Positions 42,419 through 51,266 of a stretch of 64,000 nt of DNA are shown here, one piece after another. The stretch is from an uncultured Phycisphaerales bacterium (GTDB taxonomy: Bacteria; Planctomycetota; Phycisphaerae; WQYP01), in NCBI GenBank assembly GCA_903845195.1, contig CAIMWO010000038.1, positions 62,001 through 126,000 of the forward strand, read 5' to 3'. Position 1 is the stretch's first letter. Every line of letters begins with the position of its first letter. A model generated the notes under the pieces. It had not been told where the DNA came from. It did no database searches and saw only the letters and a list, made by a program, of their open reading frames with translations. A program made the position numbers and the translations under genes.

Positions 42419-43930
42419 ATGGCCAGTACAACACCAGTGGCGCCAACGCTTGCTCCAGGCAAGACGATTGTCAGTCGCGATAAGCTGACGGCAACTCTTT
42501 CATTGCCGCCGGGGACCGCGTCTATCAGTGCCGACGATCTTAAGAAAATTCTGGACGCTGATCACATTCAGATCGCGGCCGACGCATTTGTGGCAGGCGT
42601 TCCTGATGCTAGCGGCGAACCACGGTACACCGACGGGATGATCGTGGCTCGCGGGACGGAACCGGTCGATGACACGCCTGCAGAAATTCGTCTCGATCGC
42701 GCGGAGAGTACCGATCCAAACTCCAAGGAACGCATTGACTACAGGCAGCACTGCAGCCTGTTTCTCACCAGTCCTAACCAGGTCGTGGCCAAGGCCGTTC
42801 CGTACGTCAAGGGAAGCGACGGCGTCGATGTGTTCGGCAAGCCGGTTCCACATCGCAAACTCCCGGCGGCGAACGTGACGCTGGGCAAGAACGTTGCGTT
42901 TGGTCCCGATGGAGTCAGCATTCTGGCGCAAGTAGCCGGCGAACTGCACACGCAAGGGTTGAAGATCTGGATCGATCCACGGCTGGAAATTTCCGGCGAC
43001 GTGGATTTTTCCGTGGGCAATATCAATTACGCCGGCGATGTTGCGATTGCCGGCACTGTCCGCGACCTCTTCAAGGTGCACGTTACGGGGAATCTTGAGA
43101 TTCGCGGCTCGGTCGAATCGGCGGAAGTGGTCTGCGGCGGTTCGCTGACGGTCCAGTGCGGCATCGTGGCCCATGGCAAGGGATGCTGCACGGCCAAGGG
43201 CGCCCTCTCTGCCAAATTCATAAGCAACGCCCAGATCCAGGCGGGGGGGGATATTTCTGTGCGACGCGAACTCAACAACTGCCAGGTTCACGGGGGCGGA
43301 AAATTACTGATGGAGCAAGGCGTTATCCATGGCGGCCATATCACATTGGCTGGCGACTTGGTGTGTCACACCATCGGCGCCGAGTCCGCGGTGCAGACGC
43401 TCGTGGAAATCGGCATCGACCAGGGGCTGCGAGATTTCATGGGCACAGTCTCGGCGGGTATCGAAACAAAGCACCGGCATCTACTGGCCAAGAAACAGGA
43501 ACTGGACATGATGCAGCCCAACACCCGCAACATGACCGCCACACAACGAGCCAAAATGGCGGAATTGAACAGCAGCCTGATTGAGCAGACCGCGGCGCTT
43601 CAGACGGAGGTCGATCACTGGCGGCAACGCCTAGCCGCGGCGGCCCATCCTCCGGTGGCGACGCTGACCGTTCAGACCTGCATCCATCCGGGCGTGCAGA
43701 TCCATCTTGGCACATTCCAGGTGCGTATCAGCCAAACCGTAAAGGGCCCGATGAAGATACATGCCGTTTCGGATCAGAGGGGTGTCGGGCTCAGCGCCAC
43801 GAACCCCCTTACCGGCAGCACGTATACCCTCGATTACTCGGTGTATTCCGATCCGGCATTGCATGCCGTGCGTCAATTCCTGCAGACGCTCACGTTGGTC
43901 GCTCCCGCCACCCCCGCCAAGACCTCCTGA
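42419..43930 (+). CDS. FapA-family (DUF342) protein
   Basis: 503-residue protein of the DUF342/FapA family, a cytoplasmic polymer-forming scaffold of unclear role (linked to flagella and polysaccharides in some bacteria). The central part is a right-handed beta helix with repeats such as ISGDVDFSVGNINYAGDVAI, IRGSVESAEVVCGGSLTVQ and HGGGKLLMEQGVIHGGHITL. It is followed by a coiled coil at about residues 350-405 (KHRHLLAKKQELDMM). The N-terminal 130 residues hold the family's 'DGVDVFGKPVPHR' element. GGAAG precedes the ATG. It stands between the DUF3261-like gene and miaB without motility genes near. Confidence 0.85.
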   Translation: MASTTPVAPTLAPGKTIVSRDKLTATLSLPPGTASISADDLKKILDADHIQIAADAFVAGVPDASGEPRYTDGMIVARGTEPVDDTPAEIRLDRAESTDPNSKERIDYRQHCSLFLTSPNQVVAKAVPYVKGSDGVDVFGKPVPHRKLPAANVTLGKNVAFGPDGVSILAQVAGELHTQGLKIWIDPRLEISGDVDFSVGNINYAGDVAIAGTVRDLFKVHVTGNLEIRGSVESAEVVCGGSLTVQCGIVAHGKGCCTAKGALSAKFISNAQIQAGGDISVRRELNNCQVHGGGKLLMEQGVIHGGHITLAGDLVCHTIGAESAVQTLVEIGIDQGLRDFMGTVSAGIETKHRHLLAKKQELDMMQPNTRNMTATQRAKMAELNSSLIEQTAALQTEVDHWRQRLAAAAHPPVATLTVQTCIHPGVQIHLGTFQVRISQTVKGPMKIHAVSDQRGVGLSATNPLTGSTYTLDYSVYSDPALHAVRQFLQTLTLVAPATPAKTS

Positions 43931-44000
43931 ACGCCTATTGACCGTATTTTTGTCATATCGCTGGCTCAGGGCGACCCGGACTTGGTACACTCACACGGCT

Positions 44001-45647
44001 ATGAAAAAGGTCTATCTCGAAACTTTTGGCTGCCAGATGAACGTGCTGGACTCGGAACTGGTCGTGAGCCAGTTGCGCAGTCTGGGTTACGATTTCACGC
44101 CGGCGCTGGGCGAGGCGGATGTCGTTCTCTACAACACGTGTTCAGTTCGGCAAAATTCCGAGCAAAAAGTGTGGTCCCGGCTGGGGTTGCTCAAGGACCG
44201 CAAGGCTGCGGATCCGTCGCTGGTCATTGGCATCATCGGGTGCATGGCGGAGCGCGACGGTGTGGGCCTCATGAAGCGGATGCCGCACGTGGATCTGATG
44301 TGCGGGCCGTCGGAACTCGATCAACTGCCGTTCCTGCTCGACAACGTCTGCAAGACGGGCAAGCAGCAACATGCGCTGGCGGGCAATACCGCGCGGCGAT
44401 CCAAGACGCTGGAGCAGGCGGAGGAAGATGGATTAGAACTGCTCGACCTGGGGCGTTCATTCAGCCCGACGGAGCAGCGGTTTCAGGCATACATCCGTAT
44501 CGTGCGGGGATGTAACAAGTTCTGCACGTACTGCGTCGTGCCGTACACGCGCGGGCCGGAGGTTTCACGCTCGCCACGGGCGATTCTTGAGGAAGCAAAG
44601 AAGCTGGTGGATGCGGGCTGCCAGGAGATCACGCTGCTGGGCCAGACGGTGAATCATTATGTGCATGAGGAAGAGACGCAGGTTTCCACATCAGCCGGGC
44701 CAGCGAAGAGGCGCACGACCTTTGCGGAATTGCTGCAGATGTTGCACGACAAGCTGCCGGCGCTGCCACGGTTGCGATTTCTTACGAGTTTTCCGGCCGA
44801 TTTCGGCGATGACATTCTGCACGTCGTGAACGGATGTTCGCGCATCTGCCGTTATCTGCATATTCCGGCCCAATCGGGATCGAACCGCATTCTCAAGATG
44901 ATGAACCGCGGCTATACGAGCGAGAGTTACCTGGAATTGTTGGACCGGGCGCGCCGCATCGTGCCGGGGGTGCAATTCGCCGGCGACATTATCGTGGGAT
45001 TTCCGACGGAGACCGATGAAGATTATGCCATGACGCGAACGCTGGTGGAGAGAGCACGCTATAAGAATTGTTTTATTTTTAAGTATTCGCCGCGGCCGGG
45101 TACGGTGGCGATCAAGCGTTTTGCGGATGATATTCCGGAGGATGTCAAACGATTTCGAAACAACGATGTGCTGCGCGTGCAGAATCGGGTATCGAACGAA
45201 TTGAACCGGGAATTGATTGGGCAGGAAGTCGCGATTCTGTGCGAGGGGCCTTCGGGATGGACCGGCAGGGGAGCGGATGGCGAATCAGTGGTTGCTGGGC
45301 AGAAGAGCACGCAGGAATGCGAAGCGCACGGACACGGCGAGCCGGGGAGCGTGGAACTGGGGTCGCGGCTTGCACTGGCGATGAAGACCGCACCAGCTGG
45401 AAATAATCGAGTGGATCCCGCCGGGCCGAAGCTGGATCGCCATGGAAATCCTCTTATCGCGCCATCGGCCATGACGATCGGTGACGAGGTTCAGCTTACC
45501 GGGCGGACGACGGCGGACCAGATCGTGGTATTCAACGGCCCTCCGGAGCTGACGGGGAAGATCGTTTCGGTGCGGGTGCGGGAAGCCTATGGCATGACCA
45601 TTTTCGGAGAATGGGTGGATGCGACCGCGCCGGCTGAAGTGCTTTGA
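44001..45647 (+). CDS. miaB: tRNA-2-methylthio-N6-dimethylallyladenosine synthase, with enlarged TRAM region
   Basis: Radical-SAM methylthiotransferase that modifies A37 of tRNAs reading UNN codons. N-terminal cluster Cys are in FGCQMN (C11), YNTCSVR and IIGCMAER. Radical-SAM Cys are C171, C175 and C178 (GCNKFCTYC). The C-terminal TRAM domain starts with QEVAILCEGPSG but is interrupted by about 75 residues (from GADGESVVAGQKS to AMTIGDE) before it resumes with QLTGRTTADQIVVF. The product is 548 residues, against about 440-480 in most bacteria. The ATG lies ten bases after a TACACT -10-like box, so it may be leaderless. Confidence 0.93.
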   Translation: MKKVYLETFGCQMNVLDSELVVSQLRSLGYDFTPALGEADVVLYNTCSVRQNSEQKVWSRLGLLKDRKAADPSLVIGIIGCMAERDGVGLMKRMPHVDLMCGPSELDQLPFLLDNVCKTGKQQHALAGNTARRSKTLEQAEEDGLELLDLGRSFSPTEQRFQAYIRIVRGCNKFCTYCVVPYTRGPEVSRSPRAILEEAKKLVDAGCQEITLLGQTVNHYVHEEETQVSTSAGPAKRRTTFAELLQMLHDKLPALPRLRFLTSFPADFGDDILHVVNGCSRICRYLHIPAQSGSNRILKMMNRGYTSESYLELLDRARRIVPGVQFAGDIIVGFPTETDEDYAMTRTLVERARYKNCFIFKYSPRPGTVAIKRFADDIPEDVKRFRNNDVLRVQNRVSNELNRELIGQEVAILCEGPSGWTGRGADGESVVAGQKSTQECEAHGHGEPGSVELGSRLALAMKTAPAGNNRVDPAGPKLDRHGNPLIAPSAMTIGDEVQLTGRTTADQIVVFNGPPELTGKIVSVRVREAYGMTIFGEWVDATAPAEVL

Positions 45648-45946
45648 GATCAGGCAGCGTAACCTAGAAAACTATTTCCAAGTTCATGGAGATTTTTCTC
45701 CATTTGAGGCCTAGCATCTACCAACGAACGGCCAAAGGATGTCGGCAGGAGGTGAACCGAGCTGAAAGTGGGGCATGAAAGTAGTTCGGAATAGGGTGAA
45801 AATAGCGGGCGGGAGCAGGCCAGGCCGTGCGGCAAGGAACGGTAGCCAAAGAGATTATCGCTGGTATGGGTTTTGTTTAAGTAGCGAGTCCGGTGGACCG
45901 ACGATATATCGTAGAGGATAGCCGGGCAGTTCCCGGGCGGATTTTG

Positions 45947-45976
45947 TTGAACTGGGGCCCCGAGAGTGTTACACTC
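45947..45976 (+). promoter_or_regulatory. Promoter of the sigma factor gene with overlapping palindrome
   Basis: TTGAAC, 17 bases, TACACT. The -10 is part of the perfect palindrome GAGTGT-T-ACACTC (45964-45976), as in operator-covered promoters. The transcript leader would be about 100 bases. Confidence 0.5.
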
Positions 45977-46047
45977 GCGACCAATGGAGAAAATAGCATC
46001 TCTCGCATTGCGCCGGTGACATATCTTTGAGGCATTTTTTTTGACCG

Positions 46048-46063
46048 ACACACATCTGTGTGT
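46048..46063 (+). promoter_or_regulatory. 16-base dyad before the sigma factor start
   Basis: ACACACA-TC-TGTGTGT, a perfect inverted repeat with a two-base centre, 20 bases before the ATG at 46084. It may be a protein site or an RNA hairpin that affects translation. Confidence 0.35.
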
Positions 46064-46083
46064 ACAGACGGAAATGTACCTGT

Positions 46084-46983
46084 ATGCCCGTTGAATCAGG
46101 CCTGCAACTTTACCTCAATCAGATCAACCAGGCTCCCCTGTTGACAGCGGACCGGGAAAAGGAACTGGCGCGCCGCATTATTCGAGAAAACGATCCGTCA
46201 GCGCGTGAAGAGATGGTTCGCTCGAATCTGCGGCTCGTCGTCAATATTGCCAAGAACTACACCAACCGCGGCCTGGTGCTTCCCGATTTGATCGAAGAGG
46301 GGAACATCGGTTTGCTCAAGGCGGTTGAAGGTTTTAATCCCGAGCTCAATATTCGCTTTTCGACGTATGCCTCATGGTGGATCAAACAGGCGATCAAACG
46401 AGCCCTGATCAATTCGGTGCAGCCGATCCACATTCCGGCGTACATGGTGGAGATGATCGCCAAGTGGAAACAGGCGATCGGGGAGTTGGAGGACCGCCTG
46501 GGCCGCATGCCGCACATCACTGAGCTGGCGGAGCACATGCAGATGTCGCCGAAGAAAGTGCGGATCATTCACCGCGCGGTCAAGGCGTTTCATTCGCCCA
46601 CGCAGGCACATGTCACCGAGGATGATGGTCTGGCGCTACATGAGATGCTGCACGATGAAAAGAATCTGCCGCCGGACGAGATCGTGCTGGGCCGCGATGA
46701 AGTCAAGACGATCTACCAGTTGTTGAACAAGATCGATCGGCGGGAAGCGGAGATTCTGAAATTGCGTTTCGGCCTGGACAATGGCCAGCCGCTGACGCTC
46801 AAGGAGATCGGCGAGAAGGTCGGCCTGACGCGGGAACGCGTGCGGCAGATCGAGACTGAGGCCCTGCGGAAGCTCAACAGTTATCTGAGTTCCAACAAGC
46901 TGCCGATTCTATCGCACATCAACGACGGCGTGCCGGACATGCATCCGCCTGCAGCCGTTTACGATGTGGATGAAGAGTTTTGA
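46084..46983 (+). CDS. RNA polymerase sigma-70 factor (RpoD/SigA-like, short)
   Basis: 299 residues from ATG 46084; GTG 46060 is in frame but adds only eight residues. Region 1.2 is LQLYLNQINQAPLLTADREK, and no region 1.1 is present. Region 2 shows LRLVVNIAKNY, LPDLIEEGNIGLLKAVEGF, and FSTYASWWIKQAIKRAL (2.4/-10 recognition). Region 3 includes GRMPHITELAEHM. Region 4.2 is LTLKEIGEKVGLTRERVRQI for -35 recognition. It is therefore a complete group 1/2 sigma. The short length and the C-terminal tail (LSHINDGVPDMHPP) fit a group 2 or primary-like factor of planctomycetes; which one cannot be decided. Confidence 0.9.
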   Translation: MPVESGLQLYLNQINQAPLLTADREKELARRIIRENDPSAREEMVRSNLRLVVNIAKNYTNRGLVLPDLIEEGNIGLLKAVEGFNPELNIRFSTYASWWIKQAIKRALINSVQPIHIPAYMVEMIAKWKQAIGELEDRLGRMPHITELAEHMQMSPKKVRIIHRAVKAFHSPTQAHVTEDDGLALHEMLHDEKNLPPDEIVLGRDEVKTIYQLLNKIDRREAEILKLRFGLDNGQPLTLKEIGEKVGLTRERVRQIETEALRKLNSYLSSNKLPILSHINDGVPDMHPPAAVYDVDEEF

Positions 46984-47016
46984 GGGACGCGGTGGGGCGA
47001 GGCGAGGGGCGCACAA

Positions 47017-47050
47017 TTTCCACGAACGAACACCAATTAATACAGATCCA
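47017..47050. repeat. Fragment of the composite low-complexity repeat
   Basis: TTTCCACGAACGAACACCAA and TTAATACAGATCC, in the space between two convergent genes. It matches, in the opposite orientation, the GTGTTCATT...GTGGCTAATT phrase of the block at 28364-28474. Confidence 0.5.
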
Positions 47051-47113
47051 GCATTGAATTCTTATCAGAAATTGAAAACTGCGATGGCGCCACGATGCGA
47101 CGTGTTGATTGGA

Positions 47114-47899
47114 TCATATGCCTGCGTACAAACTCAGATTATTGAACGCGTGGCCGATGGAAATCGGAAGTACGCGGCGCGACCAGAGAAAGAGACACGC
47201 GAACATCAGGCCAAAGACCCCCGACCTGATGAACGCGTAAGCGCCCTGGTAGATATGGACTAAAGCGAAGAGTACGGTGGAAAAAATCACGGCCTTAACG
47301 ATGGAGCCCGAAAATAGTTTCCATCGCGGCAGCAGGTAGGCGCGAAAGAATAATTCTTCAGAAAATCCGCCAAGCAGATACTGAAACGCGAGGATCAGGT
47401 GTTCGAATCCTCCCTCGGGCCTGATCTTGCCAGGCACAGCAGCATTATGATGCAAGCCGGCGAGATCTCTGAAGAATGGTCCGAGCAATATGGGGATCCA
47501 ATATCCGGCCACCCATCGGACAACATATACGGCAGCACAAGCGAGAATTGTGAAAAGCAGGTCCTTCATGGAAAGGCGCTTAAACCCATGCGTTTGCCAA
47601 TCGACGCCGGCGAGCATGAGAACCAGGAGGACAATAGCAATCGATCGTAGAGTCGCGGTGATTTCCCAGAATTCCTGGTCGCCGAATGATAAATGCGAAG
47701 GCGAGGTTGGGGGCAATAGCACGTAATGAATCGATAAATAAAAATGAGGCAGCCATACTGCAATGATGATCAGCAGAAGTTCCCAGCCGAGGCGGCGTTT
47801 CTGAGCGGGGTTGAGTGCCGGCTGGCTGGCAGGCTGAGGGGCGGGCGCATTTTCAGATGCTATGTCGGGGTCAAGTTGCGAGGCTGGCGCATCGGGCAT
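47114..47899 (-). CDS. CPBP-family intramembrane protease
   Basis: 261-residue multi-helix membrane protein of the CPBP (Abi/CAAX protease) family. Motif 1 is FSEELFFRAYLLPRW (the EExxxR form), then a His in VHIYQGAYAF and a His-Asn pair in SIGHAFNN, the metal ligands. An N-terminal Pro/Ala-rich region of about 30 residues precedes the first helix. It starts 13 bases after the squalene-hopene cyclase gene, so the two share a transcript. Confidence 0.88.
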   Translation of the reverse strand: MPDAPASQLDPDIASENAPAPQPASQPALNPAQKRRLGWELLLIIIAVWLPHFYLSIHYVLLPPTSPSHLSFGDQEFWEITATLRSIAIVLLVLMLAGVDWQTHGFKRLSMKDLLFTILACAAVYVVRWVAGYWIPILLGPFFRDLAGLHHNAAVPGKIRPEGGFEHLILAFQYLLGGFSEELFFRAYLLPRWKLFSGSIVKAVIFSTVLFALVHIYQGAYAFIRSGVFGLMFACLFLWSRRVLPISIGHAFNNLSLYAGI

Positions 47900-47912
47900 G
47901 GTGGTCCTGCAA

Positions 47913-49967
47913 TCAACCGTTGCTGAGGCGGCGGTACCGGGCCAGGGCCGTCAGGGGGAAGTAGAGGCGATAGAGGTGGTATTTGAGGTAGAAGACGCGG
48001 GGGAAGCCGGTGCCGGTGTACCAGTTCTCCTCCCAGTTGCCGTCGTCGCCCTGATTTTCGATGAGCCAGTGGATGGCTTTGCGGATATGCGGGTCACTGG
48101 CGGAGGCATGTCCGGCAACGGCCATGAGGCCCATGGCGCCCCAGGCGGTTTGCGAGGGGGTGGATGGTCCGCGGCCTTTGAGGGCGGGGTTTTCGTAGGT
48201 ATCGCAGGACTCGCCGAAGGAGCCGTCGGGTTTTTGGATGGAACGAAGCCAATCGGCGGCCTTGCGGATGTACTTATGGTCCATGCGTTCGCTGACAGCG
48301 CGTAGGCCGGTGAGAACCTGCCATGTGCCGTAGATGTAGTTGACGCCCCAGCGTCCGAACCAGCAGCCTTCTTTTTCCTGGGTTTCCTTGAGGAAATCAA
48401 TGGCTTTGCGGACAGAGGTGTGGGCCGCGGTGATTCCGCAATGGCCGAGGCATTCGAGAGTACGTGCGGCGATGTCGGGGCAGGAAGGGTCCTGAATGGC
48501 ATTGTGATCGGCAAAGGGGACGTGTTCGAGAATGGGGCGATTGCGCGTGCGGTCAAAGGCCGCCCAGCCGCCATCGTCGTTTTGCATGGCCAACAGCCAG
48601 TTGATGCCGCGTTTGACGGCGTGTTGTGCGGAGTGGCCGCCAGCGCGTTTGAGCGCCATGACAACCATGGCGGTGTCGTCGACATCAGGGTAATGCGGGT
48701 TGGCATATTCGAAAAACCATCCGGAGGGTTCCACGTCGGAGCAGTTCTTGGCCCAGTCGGAAGGGACGCGGCATTCCTTGGCCAGCAGCCAGCGGGCGGT
48801 GGATTGGGCAACGGGATGCTCGGGGCTCATGCCGGTCTCGGCGAGGGCGTGGAGTGCGATGCCGGTATCCCAGACGGGTGAGAAGCACGGTTGAATGCGA
48901 ATGGCGTCGCCGTCGCGTATGAAGAGGTCTTTGAGGTGCTGCTGGGCTTCGACGACTTTGGGGTGATCGTCGGGATACCCGAGTGCCTTGAAGACGATGA
49001 GAACGTAGACCATCGGCGGGAAGATGGCTCCGAGCCCTTCGGAGCCTTCCATGTGCTCGAGAATCCATTTTTCGGCCTCGCGGATGGCCTTGGGGCGAAG
49101 AGGCGTGACGGCGGTTTTTTCGAACCGTTTGAGGGATAGGTCGAGGAGGAGGAACATTTCACGCCACGAGCGGGGCAGGCCTTTGAGGCGGCCGGCGACG
49201 GCGTTGGCGGCCGCGGGGTCTTTATAGAGTTCGGCAATGCCGAGGTCTTCACTAAGCTTGCGGACGGGACGAAGCGTGCTGACGATCGCCAGGGGCAGGA
49301 TCATGGTGCGGGACCACGCCGAGACCGCATAGAGGTTGAAGTAAAGAAACTTGGGCAGGAGGACGATCTCGGGAGGGATCGACGGGCAGGCATCGTAGGA
49401 GATTTGTCCCAGGGCAGCGAGGTAGAACTTGGAGAAGCTGTTGCAGAGCTCAGCGCCACCGAGTTTCAGGCAAATATTGCGGGCCGCGATCATGTGCGAA
49501 GCTTCGGGATCGTCGCCCATGAGTTTGAGGGCGAAGTAGGCCTTGACGGTGCCGGAGAGATCGTTGGCGCCGCCCGGGTACATGTTCCACCCGCCATCCG
49601 GTTGTTGAAGGGAACGGAGGTAGTTGGCGATGAAGGGAAGGTCGGGGTCGGATTCCTGTCCAAGGATGAATTTCAGAAGGATGTATTCGGATTCGAGGAT
49701 GGAGTCGCCCTGAAGTTCCGCGCACCAGTAGCCCTCGGGTTTGTGCAGGGCCACGAGCGCGGCCTGGGCGCGGTTAAGCACAGGGGTAACAGGTAGTTGG
49801 GTAGATAGATCCTCAGGGCTGGAATGGTCTTGAGCGGGGGAAGTCCGCGGGGTGACTGGTAGTTGCGAGTCAGCTGGCGAGCGAGTAACTGTGGTCACGA
49901 GCGCGTGTTCCTTTGGGCTGGAATGTGTCGCGGCGCGCCACGATTCAGCGCTGCGAACCTTGATCAT
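47913..49967 (-). CDS. shc: Squalene-hopene cyclase
   Basis: Membrane-bound class II terpene cyclase that turns squalene into hopene or hopanol, the backbone of hopanoids. The protonating motif DVDDTA is near residue 428, and several QW repeats are visible (for example QGDDGNWEENW and QTQEK-like QKPDGSFGE). I place the start at ATG 49967 (684 residues). The frame runs 48 codons further up, but that part is unlike the family; a first Pro/Ser-rich stretch of about 50 residues also remains before homology. The PhyH gene lies upstream on the same strand, the CPBP gene downstream. Confidence 0.95.
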   Translation of the reverse strand: MIKVRSAESWRAATHSSPKEHALVTTVTRSPADSQLPVTPRTSPAQDHSSPEDLSTQLPVTPVLNRAQAALVALHKPEGYWCAELQGDSILESEYILLKFILGQESDPDLPFIANYLRSLQQPDGGWNMYPGGANDLSGTVKAYFALKLMGDDPEASHMIAARNICLKLGGAELCNSFSKFYLAALGQISYDACPSIPPEIVLLPKFLYFNLYAVSAWSRTMILPLAIVSTLRPVRKLSEDLGIAELYKDPAAANAVAGRLKGLPRSWREMFLLLDLSLKRFEKTAVTPLRPKAIREAEKWILEHMEGSEGLGAIFPPMVYVLIVFKALGYPDDHPKVVEAQQHLKDLFIRDGDAIRIQPCFSPVWDTGIALHALAETGMSPEHPVAQSTARWLLAKECRVPSDWAKNCSDVEPSGWFFEYANPHYPDVDDTAMVVMALKRAGGHSAQHAVKRGINWLLAMQNDDGGWAAFDRTRNRPILEHVPFADHNAIQDPSCPDIAARTLECLGHCGITAAHTSVRKAIDFLKETQEKEGCWFGRWGVNYIYGTWQVLTGLRAVSERMDHKYIRKAADWLRSIQKPDGSFGESCDTYENPALKGRGPSTPSQTAWGAMGLMAVAGHASASDPHIRKAIHWLIENQGDDGNWEENWYTGTGFPRVFYLKYHLYRLYFPLTALARYRRLSNG

Positions 49968-50148
49968 GAGGCTAACACATTGACTTTGTATGGGCAAGGC
50001 AAAAGGCCAGAAGATGGAGGGGTATTTTTGCGAATGCGAAGATACGGGAGCGAGCTTGGGAACTGGTAATGAAGGCGTTCGATCTGTTGTTCGGAGGCGA
50101 TCCGCGCTCATTCGCGTTCATCGGCGGTTGAGCATGTAGCCTGGGCTA

Positions 50149-51030
50149 TCAAGGGTCCAGATGCTCGGAGCGGTCGGCGAGCCAGTCCTCAAGTGTGGCG
50201 GTACGCTGCGGGTGTTTGCGGCTGCGGGCGAGGAAGCCGATGCCGTACTGGGGCATGGGGTCCTGATCGGTGGGTTGATAGCGGAGGTCAACGCTCCAGC
50301 GGACATGGTCGGAGTTATTGGGGGTGGAGCTGTGGAGGAGGCGGTCATTGAAGAAGATGGCGCTGCCGGCCGACATGGGGAGGGCGACGATTTTGCGGCC
50401 GTTGATTTCGTTCTCGGGGAGGGCGAGGAAGCCCGTGCCGGAATACGTCTCCTGGTGATGGGCAATGACCCGTTTGCGGTGGGTGCCGGGAATGAGGTGG
50501 AGACAGCCGTTTTCGAGGGTGGAGTCGACGAGAGGGATCCAGCAGGTGATGACGGGATTGGAGTTGGCATCGGGCCAGTAGGATTTGTCCTGATGCCACG
50601 GAACAGCACCGGCGGCGACCTTCGGGACCTTGGGGCGGACGTTGTAGACGGGATTGGAGAAGATTTCGGGGCCGATGAGGGATTCGATGACATCGAGAAT
50701 CTTCGGATTACTCATGAGGATGAAGTAGCCGGGCAGGCGGTCGCGCCAGCTACGGCCGTATTTGAGAAATTCCTGGTCGGTCAGGCCGGCGCAGAGTTCC
50801 GCGAGGCGATAATGAAAGGGCCGGTGGGTGAGGGGATCCTGGATTTTGCCATCGCGGATGAGTTCTGCGGCGATCATGTCGACCTTTTGGGTCATGGCCT
50901 GACGTGCGGGGGCGAGATCGGCGTCGGAGAGGAGATTTTCGAGGAGGAGGTAGCCCTGGGTGTCGTAGCGTGTGACCTGTTCGGCGGAGAGGCGGCCGGT
51001 GGATTGGCGCAGCGTGAATTCGGTGGTCAT
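50149..51030 (-). CDS. Phytanoyl-CoA dioxygenase family (PhyH) hydroxylase
   Basis: 293-residue Fe(II)/2-oxoglutarate oxygenase. Iron ligands: H-x-D in VPWHQDKSYWPDA and a distal His in LLHSSTPNNSDHVRW, with the following Arg binding 2-oxoglutarate. The start ATG 51030 follows CGGAGCC; an ATG at 51072 would overlap the divergent promoter region. The neighbourhood (squalene-hopene cyclase downstream) suggests a lipid or triterpenoid substrate, but this is inference. Confidence 0.87.
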   Translation of the reverse strand: MTTEFTLRQSTGRLSAEQVTRYDTQGYLLLENLLSDADLAPARQAMTQKVDMIAAELIRDGKIQDPLTHRPFHYRLAELCAGLTDQEFLKYGRSWRDRLPGYFILMSNPKILDVIESLIGPEIFSNPVYNVRPKVPKVAAGAVPWHQDKSYWPDANSNPVITCWIPLVDSTLENGCLHLIPGTHRKRVIAHHQETYSGTGFLALPENEINGRKIVALPMSAGSAIFFNDRLLHSSTPNNSDHVRWSVDLRYQPTDQDPMPQYGIGFLARSRKHPQRTATLEDWLADRSEHLDP

Positions 51031-51201
51031 GTGGTTGGCTCCGGCTTGGGCGCGACAGGGGGCGTTTGGCATGCGTCAGTATGCTAAATCTCGCGTGCTT
51101 CTGCAATTGCCAACAGCGCAGCTTAATTGGAGCGAGCCGCAGGTGAGGAATCGTCTTCGTCCAAACGCGGCATGGGCCGAGGCCGATGAAAGCGTGATGT
51201 G

Positions 51202-51230
51202 TTGGGAGGAAATGAGGGGATGGGTATACT
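51202..51230 (+). promoter_or_regulatory. Candidate promoter for the plus-strand lipid block
   Basis: TTGGGA, 17 bases, TATACT, in the 236-base divergent space between the PhyH gene and the aminotransferase gene. The start codon lies 37 bases downstream. Confidence 0.5.
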
Positions 51231-51266
51231 GTCGGATTATTCATTCGTGATTTTGAAACAGGTGCA

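Larger units (their letters stand above)
45648..46083. other. 436-base intergenic leader with several palindromes
   Basis: Between miaB and the sigma factor gene. It holds a perfect hairpin (TGGAGA TTTT TCTCCA, 45687-45702) that may end miaB transcription, and a perfect 12-base palindrome (ACGATATATCGT, 45901-45912). After these come a hairpin (CCGGG-CAGTT-CCCGG, 45922-45936), the promoter with its own palindrome and a 16-base dyad close to the start codon. A minus-strand frame of 133 codons exists here but has no support. Confidence 0.65.

Noticed and set aside
45650-46051. 133-codon minus-strand frame between miaB and the sigma factor gene
   Set aside because: Composition is not protein-like, no ribosome binding site, and it crosses the promoter and palindromes of the sigma factor gene.
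47400-47420. T-loop-like GTTCGAATCC, suggesting a tRNA
   Set aside because: It lies inside the CPBP protease gene, and no acceptor, D or anticodon stems can be formed around it.
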